Source: Euzebya rosea
GTDB taxonomy: Bacteria; Actinomycetota; Nitriliruptoria; Euzebyales; Euzebyaceae
Reading direction: 5' to 3'
DNA: 64,000 nt
NCBI RefSeq assembly: GCF_003073135.1
Contig: NZ_PGDQ01000005.1
Span: 124,001 to 188,000 of the forward strand
Shown piece after piece: positions 6,982-14,053 of this stretch (its first letter is position 1; each line of letters starts with the position of its first letter). The position numbers were made by a program, and so were the translations under genes. The notes below the pieces were generated by a model. It had not been told where the DNA came from. It searched no databases and saw only the letters and a program-made list of their open reading frames with translations.

Positions 6982-7565
6982 TCGCCCTCCTCCGGGGCAC
7001 CGTCGCCCACCTCGAACCCGGCCGCGTCGTCCTCGACGTCGGCGGCGTCGGCTACCTCGTCCGCGTGCCCTCCGGCGCCCGGCTCGGGGGAGTGGGCACC
7101 GAGCTCGTCCTGCACACCCACCTCGCCGTGCGCGAGGACGCCATGGACCTCTACGGCTTCCCGGGCGTCGGCGACCGTGACCTGTTCCAGCTGCTCCTGT
7201 CGGTCTCCGGGGTCGGCCCGAAGCTGGCGCTCGCCGCCGTCGACACGCTCGGCGCCGACGGGATCCGCGCCGCCGTCATCGCCGAGGACGTCACCGGCCT
7301 GACCGCCATCCCCGGCGTCGGCAAGAAGGGCGCCCAGCGCCTCGTGCTCGAGCTGCGCAGCAAGGTCGGCATGCTCCCCTCCGCCAGCCCATCGGGCAAC
7401 GGCCTGCCGGCCGCGGCCGCCGCCGACGACCCGCGCAGCGAGGCCCGCCAGGCCCTCTCGGCGCTCGGCTACGGGGCCGCCGAGGTCGAGCACGCCCTCC
7501 GTGGCGTCCCCGCCGACGAACCAGCCGAGGTCCAGATCCGCGGGGCCCTGCGAGGCCTCGGATGA
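6978..7565 (+). CDS. ruvA: Holliday junction branch migration protein RuvA
   Basis: A 195-residue RuvA, close to the usual 200. Domain I (OB fold, about 1-65) begins [14 protein letters not shown]. Domain II carries two helix-hairpin-helix motifs, [11 protein letters not shown] and [13 protein letters not shown] (about 75-130). A flexible linker leads to the C-terminal three-helix domain III ([12 protein letters not shown]...) that contacts RuvB. RuvA tetramers hold the junction while RuvB drives branch migration. GTG at 6978 is the natural start; the longer open frame upstream is shadow of ruvC and the repeat region. The stop overlaps the ruvB ATG by 4 bases, so the two are coupled. Confidence 0.95.
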   Translation: MIALLRGTVAHLEPGRVVLDVGGVGYLVRVPSGARLGGVGTELVLHTHLAVREDAMDLYGFPGVGDRDLFQLLLSVSGVGPKLALAAVDTLGADGIRAAVIAEDVTGLTAIPGVGKKGAQRLVLELRSKVGMLPSASPSGNGLPAAAAADDPRSEARQALSALGYGAAEVEHALRGVPADEPAEVQIRGALRGLG

Positions 7566-8614
7566 GCGACGATCACGGCCTCGACAACGAGGTCATCGAC
7601 CCCTACGCCCAGGACGAGGACCTCGACCTCGAGACCAGCCTGCGGCCACGCCACCTCGGCGAGTTCGTTGGCCAGCAACGCATCAAGGACCAGCTCGGCC
7701 TGATCCTCGCCGGAGCCCAGCGACGTGGGGCCTCTGCCGACCACCTGCTGTTCTCCGGCCCGCCGGGCCTCGGCAAGACCTCCCTCGCCCACATCGTGGC
7801 CACCGAGATGCAGGCGGCGCTGCGGGCCACGTCCGGTCCGGCGCTGGAACGCCCCGGCGACCTCGCGGCGATCCTGACCAACCTCGAGAAGGGCGACGTG
7901 CTCTTCCTCGACGAGATCCACCGCCTGCCACGCGCCGTGGAGGAGATCCTCTACCCGGCCATGGAGGACTTCGTCCTGGACATCGTGGTCGGCAAGGGCC
8001 CGGCCGCAAAGGCCTTCCGGCTGCCGCTGCCGCCCTTCACCCTCGTCGGCGCCACCACCCGCACCGGCCTGCTGACCGGCCCGCTGCGCGACCGCTTCGG
8101 CTTCGCGACCCGCCTGGAGTTCTACGACCCCGGTGACCTGCGACGGATCGTGTCCCGCTCCGCCACGCTGCTCGACGTCCCCATGGACGCCGCCGGCGCC
8201 CTGGAGATCGCCCGCCGCAGCCGCGGCACCCCCCGCATCGCCAACCGCCTGCTGAAGCGCGTCCGCGACTACGCCGAGGTCAAGGGCGACGGGACGGTGA
8301 ACCACGCGACCGCGTCGGCTGCCCTGGAGATGTTCGAGGTCGACCCGGCCGGCCTGGACAAGCTCGACCGCATGGTGCTGGACAAGCTGTGCCGCGACTT
8401 CGGCGGCGGCCCGGTGGGCCTCGGCACCCTCGCCGTCGCGGTCGGGGAGCAGCCCGACACCCTCGAGGACGTCGTCGAACCGTTCCTCATCCAGAAGGGC
8501 ATGCTCGCCCGCACGCCCCGCGGCCGGGTGGCCACCGCGGCCGCCTTCGGGCACCTCGACCTGCCCTTCACGCTGGACCGCACCCCCGGGGCCGGCCCCT
8601 CCCTGTTCGACTGA
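7562..8614 (+). CDS. ruvB: Holliday junction branch migration helicase RuvB
   Basis: A 350-residue AAA+ ATPase of full family length. It has the N-terminal [19 protein letters not shown] region, Walker A GPPGLGKT (66-73), Walker B LFLDEIH (about 117-123), sensor 1 GATTRTG, and the arginine finger/sensor 2 [12 protein letters not shown]. The C-terminal winged-helix DNA-binding domain follows. It forms hexameric rings that pump DNA through RuvA-bound Holliday junctions. The ATG overlaps the ruvA stop in ATGA. The 211-bp gap after it, before yajC, contains no gene that I can support. Confidence 0.97.
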   Translation: MSDDHGLDNEVIDPYAQDEDLDLETSLRPRHLGEFVGQQRIKDQLGLILAGAQRRGASADHLLFSGPPGLGKTSLAHIVATEMQAALRATSGPALERPGDLAAILTNLEKGDVLFLDEIHRLPRAVEEILYPAMEDFVLDIVVGKGPAAKAFRLPLPPFTLVGATTRTGLLTGPLRDRFGFATRLEFYDPGDLRRIVSRSATLLDVPMDAAGALEIARRSRGTPRIANRLLKRVRDYAEVKGDGTVNHATASAALEMFEVDPAGLDKLDRMVLDKLCRDFGGGPVGLGTLAVAVGEQPDTLEDVVEPFLIQKGMLARTPRGRVATAAAFGHLDLPFTLDRTPGAGPSLFD

Positions 8615-8825
8615 CCGGTTCGACTGATCGCTCGGCAGGGCGCCACGACGACCGCGCACCCGGGACCACCCGCCGGCTGACCGGCCGTGGACGCGGTCGG
8701 AGGACCGGCACCGACGGTGCTATCGTTTCCCGGCCGGGCCTCTCAGCAGGGCCGCTTCGGTGTGCGCAGTCAGCGACCACCCCCGCAGGCCCCACCCACT
8801 CTCCACCCGGAGGCCCGTCCTCACC

Positions 8826-9269
8826 ATGAACCTGCTTATCGACGTTCCCGTGCTCGCCGAGACCGGCGCAGCTGCCACGGGCAGCCCCATCGGCGCCCTC
8901 CTGCCGTTCCTGCTCATCGGCGCGGCCTTCTACTTCCTCATCATCCGCCCCCAGCGCAAGCGCCAGGCCGAGCAGCAGGCCATGCTCCGCCGGGTCTCCG
9001 AAGGGGACGAGATCGTCACGATCGGCGGCTTCCACGGCCGCATCGTGGCCCTCGAGGAGGACACGATGGAGCTGGAGCTTGCCCCCGGCGTCATCGTCAC
9101 GATGGCCCGCACCGCCATCTCCCGGGCGCTGACCGAGCCGGCTCCCATCACCTTCGACGACGATGACGACCTCGACGAGTTCGACGACGACGAGTTCGAC
9201 TTCGACAACGACGACGACATCGTCATGGGTGACGCGGACGGCGACAACGACACCAACCGCGACGCCTGA
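8826..9269 (+). CDS. yajC: Preprotein translocase accessory subunit YajC
   Basis: A 147-residue protein with one transmembrane segment at about 22-41 (IGALLPFLLIGAAFYFLII), then the family signature RPQRKRQAEQQAM and the small soluble domain with GDEIVTIGGFHGRIV. YajC binds SecDF and the SecYEG channel. An unusual feature is the long acidic C-terminal tail (about 118-147), rich in Asp and poor in anything else; YajC proteins are normally near 85-120 residues. It lies 13 bases before the HD-domain gene and heads the secD/secF cluster. The ATG at 8826 follows a CCGTCCTCACC region with no clear ribosome-binding site. Confidence 0.92.
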   Translation: MNLLIDVPVLAETGAAATGSPIGALLPFLLIGAAFYFLIIRPQRKRQAEQQAMLRRVSEGDEIVTIGGFHGRIVALEEDTMELELAPGVIVTMARTAISRALTEPAPITFDDDDDLDEFDDDEFDFDNDDDIVMGDADGDNDTNRDA

Positions 9270-9282
9270 TCCTCCCCACCAC

Positions 9283-10203
9283 ATGAGCCACGACGACGAC
9301 CGGGGCGCCGAGCCGGACCAGCGGTCCGCCGGCGCTGCCGACACACCCGACGGCGACCTCGCCGACGACGGCGTCGGCGTCGGTGGCCGCACCCCGGAGG
9401 GCACCGAGCAGGCGACCCCGGCGGAGTCCACCGGCCGCAGCCGCATCCCGCTGCTGGACGCCGTGCGGCAGCACACCCTCGCCACGGGGCTGCTGGAGAT
9501 GGCCGACGAGTTCCTCGCCTCGCAGGGGTTCACCGAACACGGCTTCCGGCACGCCAACCTCGTCGGGCACATCGCCTACAACGTCCTGACCCACCTCGGG
9601 TTCGACGAACGCCTGGCCGAGCTCGGGGCGGTCAGCGGCTACCTGCACGACATCGGCAACGTCGTGTCGCGGGCCAACCACGGGCAGTCCTCCGGGCTGA
9701 TCGCGATGACGATCCTCCGCGAGCTCGACGTGCCCGTGCACGACATCGCCCAGGTCATGGGTGCGGCCGGCAACCACGAGGAGTCCTACGGCGTCGCCGT
9801 CTCGCCCGTGTCCGCCGCGGTCATCGTGGCCGACAAGTCCGACGTGCACCGCAGCCGGGTGCGCGACACCGGCGACATCGACAACGACATCCACGACCGC
9901 GTCAACTACGCGGTCACCTCCAGCTTCCTGCGCGTCTCGCCGCGTGACCGCGACCTGGCCGAGCAGGAAACCGGCCTGGTCGAGTCGAACATCTTCACCG
10001 ACGACGGGGAGCGGATGCTGGTTCGTCCGAGCGACCCCGACGTCCGCCGCACGCTCACCCTCGAGCTGACCGTCGACACCGACGTCACGCCCGTCTTCGA
10101 GTACTTCGAGATCTTCATGGAGCGGATGGTGATGTGCCGCCGCGCCGGGCGAACGCTCGGCGCGGAGTTCCGCATCACCGTCAACGACGTCCCGGTCCTC
10201 TAG
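9283..10203 (+). CDS. HD-domain phosphohydrolase-like protein in the sec cluster
   Basis: A 306-residue cytoplasmic protein. The first about 55 residues are acidic and disordered. The HD domain follows at about 75-180, with H of HGFRHANLVGH, the HD pair in SGYLHDIGNVVSRANHG, NHEES, and the later Asp in VIVADKSD, so the metal-binding H...HD...H...D set looks complete. After about 190 comes a second region (VRPSDPDVRRTLTLEL, VTPVFEYFEIFMERM) that I do not recognise as a named domain. HD proteins hydrolyse phosphate esters, often nucleotides or second messengers; the substrate here is unknown. It sits between yajC and secD, which suggests co-expression with the secretion machinery. The exact start is uncertain because the N-terminus is low complexity. 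Confidence 0.8.
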   Translation: MSHDDDRGAEPDQRSAGAADTPDGDLADDGVGVGGRTPEGTEQATPAESTGRSRIPLLDAVRQHTLATGLLEMADEFLASQGFTEHGFRHANLVGHIAYNVLTHLGFDERLAELGAVSGYLHDIGNVVSRANHGQSSGLIAMTILRELDVPVHDIAQVMGAAGNHEESYGVAVSPVSAAVIVADKSDVHRSRVRDTGDIDNDIHDRVNYAVTSSFLRVSPRDRDLAEQETGLVESNIFTDDGERMLVRPSDPDVRRTLTLELTVDTDVTPVFEYFEIFMERMVMCRRAGRTLGAEFRITVNDVPVL

Positions 10204-10257
10204 ACCGTCGCACGCCATCCGCTCAGCCCCACCCACCAACCAACGAAAGCTGTCACC

Positions 10258-11787
10258 GTGTCACGAGGACGCCTGATCACGCTGATCGTCATCTACGCCG
10301 TCGCACTCGCGGCGGTGTGGGGATGGATCGCCGTCGCCGGGCTCGAACCGCGTCTGGGCCTGGACCTGCAGGGTGGCGTCAGCGCCAACCTGATCCCGGC
10401 CGAAGGACAGGGCGAGATCGACGACGAGATCCTTGACCAGACCGTCGCCACCATCCGCGAGCGCGTCGACGCGCTGGGTGTTGCCGAGCCCGACATCGCC
10501 CGCCAGGGCGACACCATCCAGGTGCAGCTGCCGGGTGTGGCCGACCAGGAGCAGGCCCGGGAGATCATCGGCCGCACCGCCCAGCTGCAGTTCCGCCAGG
10601 TGCTGGAGGTGCTGCCGCCCGACACCTCCGAGCTGAGCGAGACGGCCACTGCCACCGCCGGGTCGACCTGCGACGAGCGGTCCGACACGGCGATCCCGCC
10701 GGCCGACGAGGAGGTCGTGCTGTGCCTGCGCACCTACGACCCCGTCGACCCCGACGTCGAGCTGCCCCGGTCGGAGTGGAACCGCCTGCGCATGGGCCCG
10801 GTCGCCGTCTCGGGTGCCAACCTGACCGACGCGTCCGCCCAGCTGATCCCGCAGCAGATCGTCGAGCAGTGGATCGTGGAGATGGAGTTCGACGACGAGG
10901 GCGCCGACGCCTTCGCCGAGGTCACCGGCAACCTCGCCTGCCTGCAGGGTGTCCAGCGGCAGCTGGCCATCGTGCTGGACTCCATCGTCGAGCAGGCCCC
11001 GCCGGTCAGCCAGGACGTGGCCTGTGGCCAGGGCATCCAGGGCGGTTCGGCCGTCGTCAACACCGTCGGCGAGAACGACGCCAAGGACCTGGCGCTCGTG
11101 CTCAAGGCCGGTGCGCTGCCCATCCAGCTGGACTTCGGCACCTTCCAGACGATCTCTCCGACCCTCGGTCGTGACTCGCTGGACGCCGGCCTGCTGGCCG
11201 GCCTGATCGGCCTCGTCCTCGTGGCCCTGTACCTGATCGCGCTGTACCGCGGCATGGGTGCGGCTGCGGTGATCGAGCTGATCTTCTTCGGCATCACCGT
11301 GTTCGGCCTGATCATCGTCCTCGGCGAGGTCATCGGCTTCACCCTGACCCTGGCCGGTATCGCCGGTGTCATCGTCTCCATCGGCATCGCGGCGGACTCC
11401 TCCATCATCTACCGCGAGCGGTACCGCGACGAGGTCCGCGCCGGACGCACCATCCGCACCGCCGCCGACCACGCCTTCACCAAGGCGTTCCGCACCAACC
11501 TGACCGGCAACACCGTCAGCTTCCTCGCAGCCGTCGTGCTGTACCTGCTGGCGGTCGGCCCGGTCCGTGGGTTCGCGTTCACGCTGGGCCTGTCGACGCT
11601 GATCGACACCCTGCTGTTCGCCACGTTCACCCGCGGGGTGTTCGGGCTCGTCGCCCGCAGCCCCAAGCTGGTCAACGCACCCTTCATGGGGCTGCGTGCC
11701 GGCGTCACCAGTGAGCAGCTGGCCCTCTCGGCCAACGTCGGATCCGGCCGCAAGGGTCGCAAGAACGGGAAGAAGGGTCGCAAGTGA
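10258..11787 (+). CDS. secD: Protein translocase subunit SecD
   Basis: A 509-residue RND-family membrane protein. TM1 is at about 6-27, followed by the SecD signature LGLDLQGGV, the large extracytoplasmic P1 region, and then five transmembrane segments from about residue 310 with the GIAADSSIIYRERYRDE motif. With SecF it uses the proton motive force to pull proteins out of the SecYEG channel. The extracytoplasmic part holds four Cys (in STCDERS, VLCLRT, LACLQG and VACGQ), which could make disulfides. The tail ends in Gly/Lys/Arg. GTG at 10258 starts the gene and the stop overlaps the secF GTG by 4 bases. Confidence 0.96.
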   Translation: MSRGRLITLIVIYAVALAAVWGWIAVAGLEPRLGLDLQGGVSANLIPAEGQGEIDDEILDQTVATIRERVDALGVAEPDIARQGDTIQVQLPGVADQEQAREIIGRTAQLQFRQVLEVLPPDTSELSETATATAGSTCDERSDTAIPPADEEVVLCLRTYDPVDPDVELPRSEWNRLRMGPVAVSGANLTDASAQLIPQQIVEQWIVEMEFDDEGADAFAEVTGNLACLQGVQRQLAIVLDSIVEQAPPVSQDVACGQGIQGGSAVVNTVGENDAKDLALVLKAGALPIQLDFGTFQTISPTLGRDSLDAGLLAGLIGLVLVALYLIALYRGMGAAAVIELIFFGITVFGLIIVLGEVIGFTLTLAGIAGVIVSIGIAADSSIIYRERYRDEVRAGRTIRTAADHAFTKAFRTNLTGNTVSFLAAVVLYLLAVGPVRGFAFTLGLSTLIDTLLFATFTRGVFGLVARSPKLVNAPFMGLRAGVTSEQLALSANVGSGRKGRKNGKKGRK

Positions 11788-12782
11788 GCGACGACATCAC
11801 CACCACCGACCGCCAGGAGGACCGGGACACCGGCCTCGCACGGCTGCTGACCGGGCAGGCGAACGTCGACTTCATCGGTCGTTCGCGCCAGTTCGGCCTG
11901 ATCACCCTCGCGCTGATCGTGATCAGCCTGGCCGCCCTCGGCATCCGCGGGCTGAACTTCTCCATCGAGTTCACCGGCGGGTCCTCCTTCGTGGAGGAGG
12001 GGGCCACCCAGGAGTTCACCGTCGACGACATCGAGGCGGCGCTGAGCGACCTCGGCGTCACCGGCGCGATCGTGCAGATCGTCGCCGACGGCGAGGGTGC
12101 CCAGGTGTCCACGCCGGCGATCTCGGAGATCTCCGGCGTCGACGACCTCGAGGTCGCGGCTGCCATCGAGGAGCTGACCGGCGGCGACGTGAGCGTCTCC
12201 ACCATCGGCCCCCGCTGGGGTGACGCGGTCACCGAGCAGGCCGTCCGCGGCCTCATCGTGTTCCTCGTCCTGGTCATCGCCTACATCACGTTCCGCTTCG
12301 AGTGGCGCATGGCCGTCTCCGCGGTGCTCACCCTGCTGCACGACGTGATCATCACGGTCGGCCTGTACGCGCTGATCGGCTTCACGGTCTCGCCGTCGAC
12401 GGTCATCGCCATCCTGACGATCCTCGGGTACTCGCTCTACGACACCGTCGTGGTGTTCGACCGCATCACCGAGGACAGCGAGAAGCTGACGTCGGTGTCG
12501 ACGGTGTCCTACGGCCAGCTGGCCAACAACGCCCTGAACAACGTCCTGGTCCGGTCCTTGTCGACGTCCATCACGTCGGTGCTGCCGGTCGCCTCGCTGC
12601 TGTTCGTCGGCGCCAACCTGCTGGGCGCGGCCACGCTGTCGGACCTGGCCCTCGCGCTGTTCATCGGCATGACGGTCGGTACCTACTCCTCCATCATCAT
12701 CGCCACCCCGATGCTGGTGTGGCTGAAGGAGAAGGACCCCAAGTTCGCCGAGCTCAAGGAACGCGCCGCCCGCGCCACCTGA
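11784..12782 (+). CDS. secF: Protein translocase subunit SecF
   Basis: A 332-residue partner of SecD. It has a short cytoplasmic N-terminus, TM1 (LITLALIVISLAALGI), the SecF signature NFSIEFTGGSSF, an extracytoplasmic P4 domain, and five further transmembrane segments. The motifs GYSLYDTVVVFDRITE and LNNVLVRSLSTSIT match SecD_SecF family signatures. The SecDF complex completes export of Sec substrates. The GTG start lies inside the secD stop (GTGA), showing tight coupling. A 466-bp gap with repeats separates it from apt. Confidence 0.96.
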   Translation: MSDDITTTDRQEDRDTGLARLLTGQANVDFIGRSRQFGLITLALIVISLAALGIRGLNFSIEFTGGSSFVEEGATQEFTVDDIEAALSDLGVTGAIVQIVADGEGAQVSTPAISEISGVDDLEVAAAIEELTGGDVSVSTIGPRWGDAVTEQAVRGLIVFLVLVIAYITFRFEWRMAVSAVLTLLHDVIITVGLYALIGFTVSPSTVIAILTILGYSLYDTVVVFDRITEDSEKLTSVSTVSYGQLANNALNNVLVRSLSTSITSVLPVASLLFVGANLLGAATLSDLALALFIGMTVGTYSSIIIATPMLVWLKEKDPKFAELKERAARAT

Positions 12783-12790
12783 CCGCGCCA

Positions 12791-12855
12791 GCGGCATCCC
12801 GGCCTCGTCCCCTCGACCTCGACCAGAGATCGGGGGGACAGCCCGTTTCTGGGCC
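12791..12855 (+). repeat. Direct repeat, left copy, flanking the 158-bp element
   Basis: About 65 bases beginning GCGGCATCC and including CCCTCGACCTC and ACCAGAG. An imperfect direct copy lies at 13129-13192. The pair flanks element copy 2 within the gap 12783-13248. I judge the similarity at roughly three quarters by eye, with one gap. Confidence 0.6.
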
Positions 12856-12921
12856 GGGCGATTGCTGCCAGGGGCGGGTCGCCGGAGTCGAATTGGGGCT
12901 GCTGCCACGGCCCGGGGGGAC

Positions 12922-13079
12922 GATTGGCATCCGGCGACGATTGTGGTGAGCGGTGCACCCGTGCACCCGTGACCACAATCGTCGGCGTATCCCAGCTTCG
13001 GAGGATTGGCGGACGACCACGATTGTGGCGAGGGGAGCACCCGTGCCCCGTTCGCCACAATCGTGGCGAGAAGCCAATC
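12922..13079. repeat. 158-bp double-hairpin repeat element, copy 2
   Basis: Bounded by inverted ends GATTGGC (12922-12928) and GCCAATC (13073-13079). The first half has perfect arms GACGATTGTGGT (12936-12947) and ACCACAATCGTC (12972-12983), closed by GGTGCAC-CC-GTGCACC. The second half has perfect 15-bp arms at 13017-13031 and 13052-13066. Same length and plan as copy 1 at 5769-5926. Confidence 0.85.
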
Positions 13080-13128
13080 GCGCAGTCCGGACGGCCGCGA
13101 GCGGCGTCGACGACCAGACCGCCCCCGA

Positions 13129-13192
13129 GCGGCATCCAGTCCTCTCTCCCTCGACCTCCACCAGAGGTTGACGGGATGGGTCGTTTTCGGCC
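13129..13192 (+). repeat. Direct repeat, right copy, flanking the 158-bp element
   Basis: Imperfect direct copy of 12791-12855, 338 bp away, sharing GCGGCATCC, CCCTCGACCTC and ACCAGAG blocks in the same order. The rest of the gap 12783-13248 holds only copy 2 of the 158-bp element and the apt promoter. Confidence 0.6.
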
Positions 13193-13234
13193 CCGCAGAG
13201 CGCAGGGATGGGCCTCGGGAGGGGGAGGGGCGTC

Positions 13235-13240
13235 TACAGT
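13235..13240 (+). promoter_or_regulatory. Leaderless-type -10 (TACAGT) of apt
   Basis: TACAGT lies 8 nt before the apt ATG at 13249, with no ribosome-binding site in between. This matches the leaderless pattern seen at other genes here. Confidence 0.5.
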
Positions 13241-13248
13241 CCGTGGTC

Positions 13249-13758
13249 ATGGACTTCGACGCCCTGATCCGCGACATCCCAGATTTTCCCTCCGAGGGCA
13301 TCGTCTTCAAGGACATCACGCCGCTGCTGGACGACCCCGAGGGATTCGGGGCGGCCATCGAGGCGTTGGCCGCCCCCTACGAGGGGAGGGTCGACCGGGT
13401 GATCGGCATCGAGGCGCGTGGGTTCATCCTGGCCGCCCCCATCGCGCTCCGCCTCGGTGCCGGGTTCGTGCCGGTCCGCAAGGCGGGCAAGCTGCCGGCC
13501 GCCACGATCGAGCAGGCCTACGCCCTGGAGTACGGCACGGCGACGATCGAGATGCACGCCGACGCACTGGCCGAGGGGGACCGGGTCCTCGTTGTCGACG
13601 ACGTCCTGGCCACCGGGGGCACCGCCGAGGCGGCCGTCGCGCTCGTCACCCGGTCCGGTGCGACCGTGGCCGGTCTGTCGTTCCTCATCGAGCTGGACTT
13701 CCTCGACGGCCGCACCAAGCTCGCCGGCCACGACATCACGACGTTGCTCCATTACTGA
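13249..13758 (+). CDS. apt: Adenine phosphoribosyltransferase
   Basis: A 169-residue type I phosphoribosyltransferase that salvages adenine to AMP with PRPP. It shows the N-terminal [19 protein letters not shown] typical of Apt, the IGIEARGFI loop, [11 protein letters not shown], and the PRPP-binding motif [13 protein letters not shown] (about 118-130). Length is normal. The ATG at 13249 fits the family N-terminus and a leaderless promoter; the open frame further upstream crosses the repeat element and was dropped. In actinobacteria apt regularly sits between secDF and rel, as here. Confidence 0.95.
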   Translation: MDFDALIRDIPDFPSEGIVFKDITPLLDDPEGFGAAIEALAAPYEGRVDRVIGIEARGFILAAPIALRLGAGFVPVRKAGKLPAATIEQAYALEYGTATIEMHADALAEGDRVLVVDDVLATGGTAEAAVALVTRSGATVAGLSFLIELDFLDGRTKLAGHDITTLLHY

Positions 13759-13950
13759 ACGGGGCTGCACTACTGACCGGGACTGCTCGACCGAACGCTG
13801 CCCAAGCAACGGGACTCGCTTCCCCGGTTCCGTGGCCGATGACACGAATTCGTCCGCCGATGTGTGTTGGCAACTATCGACGCCGTAGCATCCTCCGTCC
13901 CACGGACGTCCTTGTGATGACGACTACAGTCGGTGGTGAGTTCCACCGTC

Positions 13951-13956
13951 AGGAGG
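13951..13956 (+). promoter_or_regulatory. Strong ribosome-binding site (AGGAGG) in front of an in-frame ACG, rel
   Basis: AGGAGG is followed by 7 nt and then ACG at 13964, in frame with rel and open onward. The nearest standard start in that frame is GTG at 14054, which has no such site. Either ACG is used as a rare start or a T is misread as C. Confidence 0.5.
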
Positions 13957-14053
13957 CAACGCCACGACCGCTGACCAGCGACCGACCTCCGGGGCCACCG
14001 ACACCCGGTCCCCCGAGACGCTGGAGGGCGCGCCGACACCGCCGGCCGACCCC

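Noticed and set aside
11409-13358. A 649-codon minus-strand open frame
   Set aside because: Antisense to secD and secF, continuing through the hairpin element; no recognisable protein.
13748-13795. Three short imperfect repeats (CTACTGACCGGGACTG type) at and after the apt stop
   Set aside because: Too short and degenerate to call a functional element; probably local slippage.
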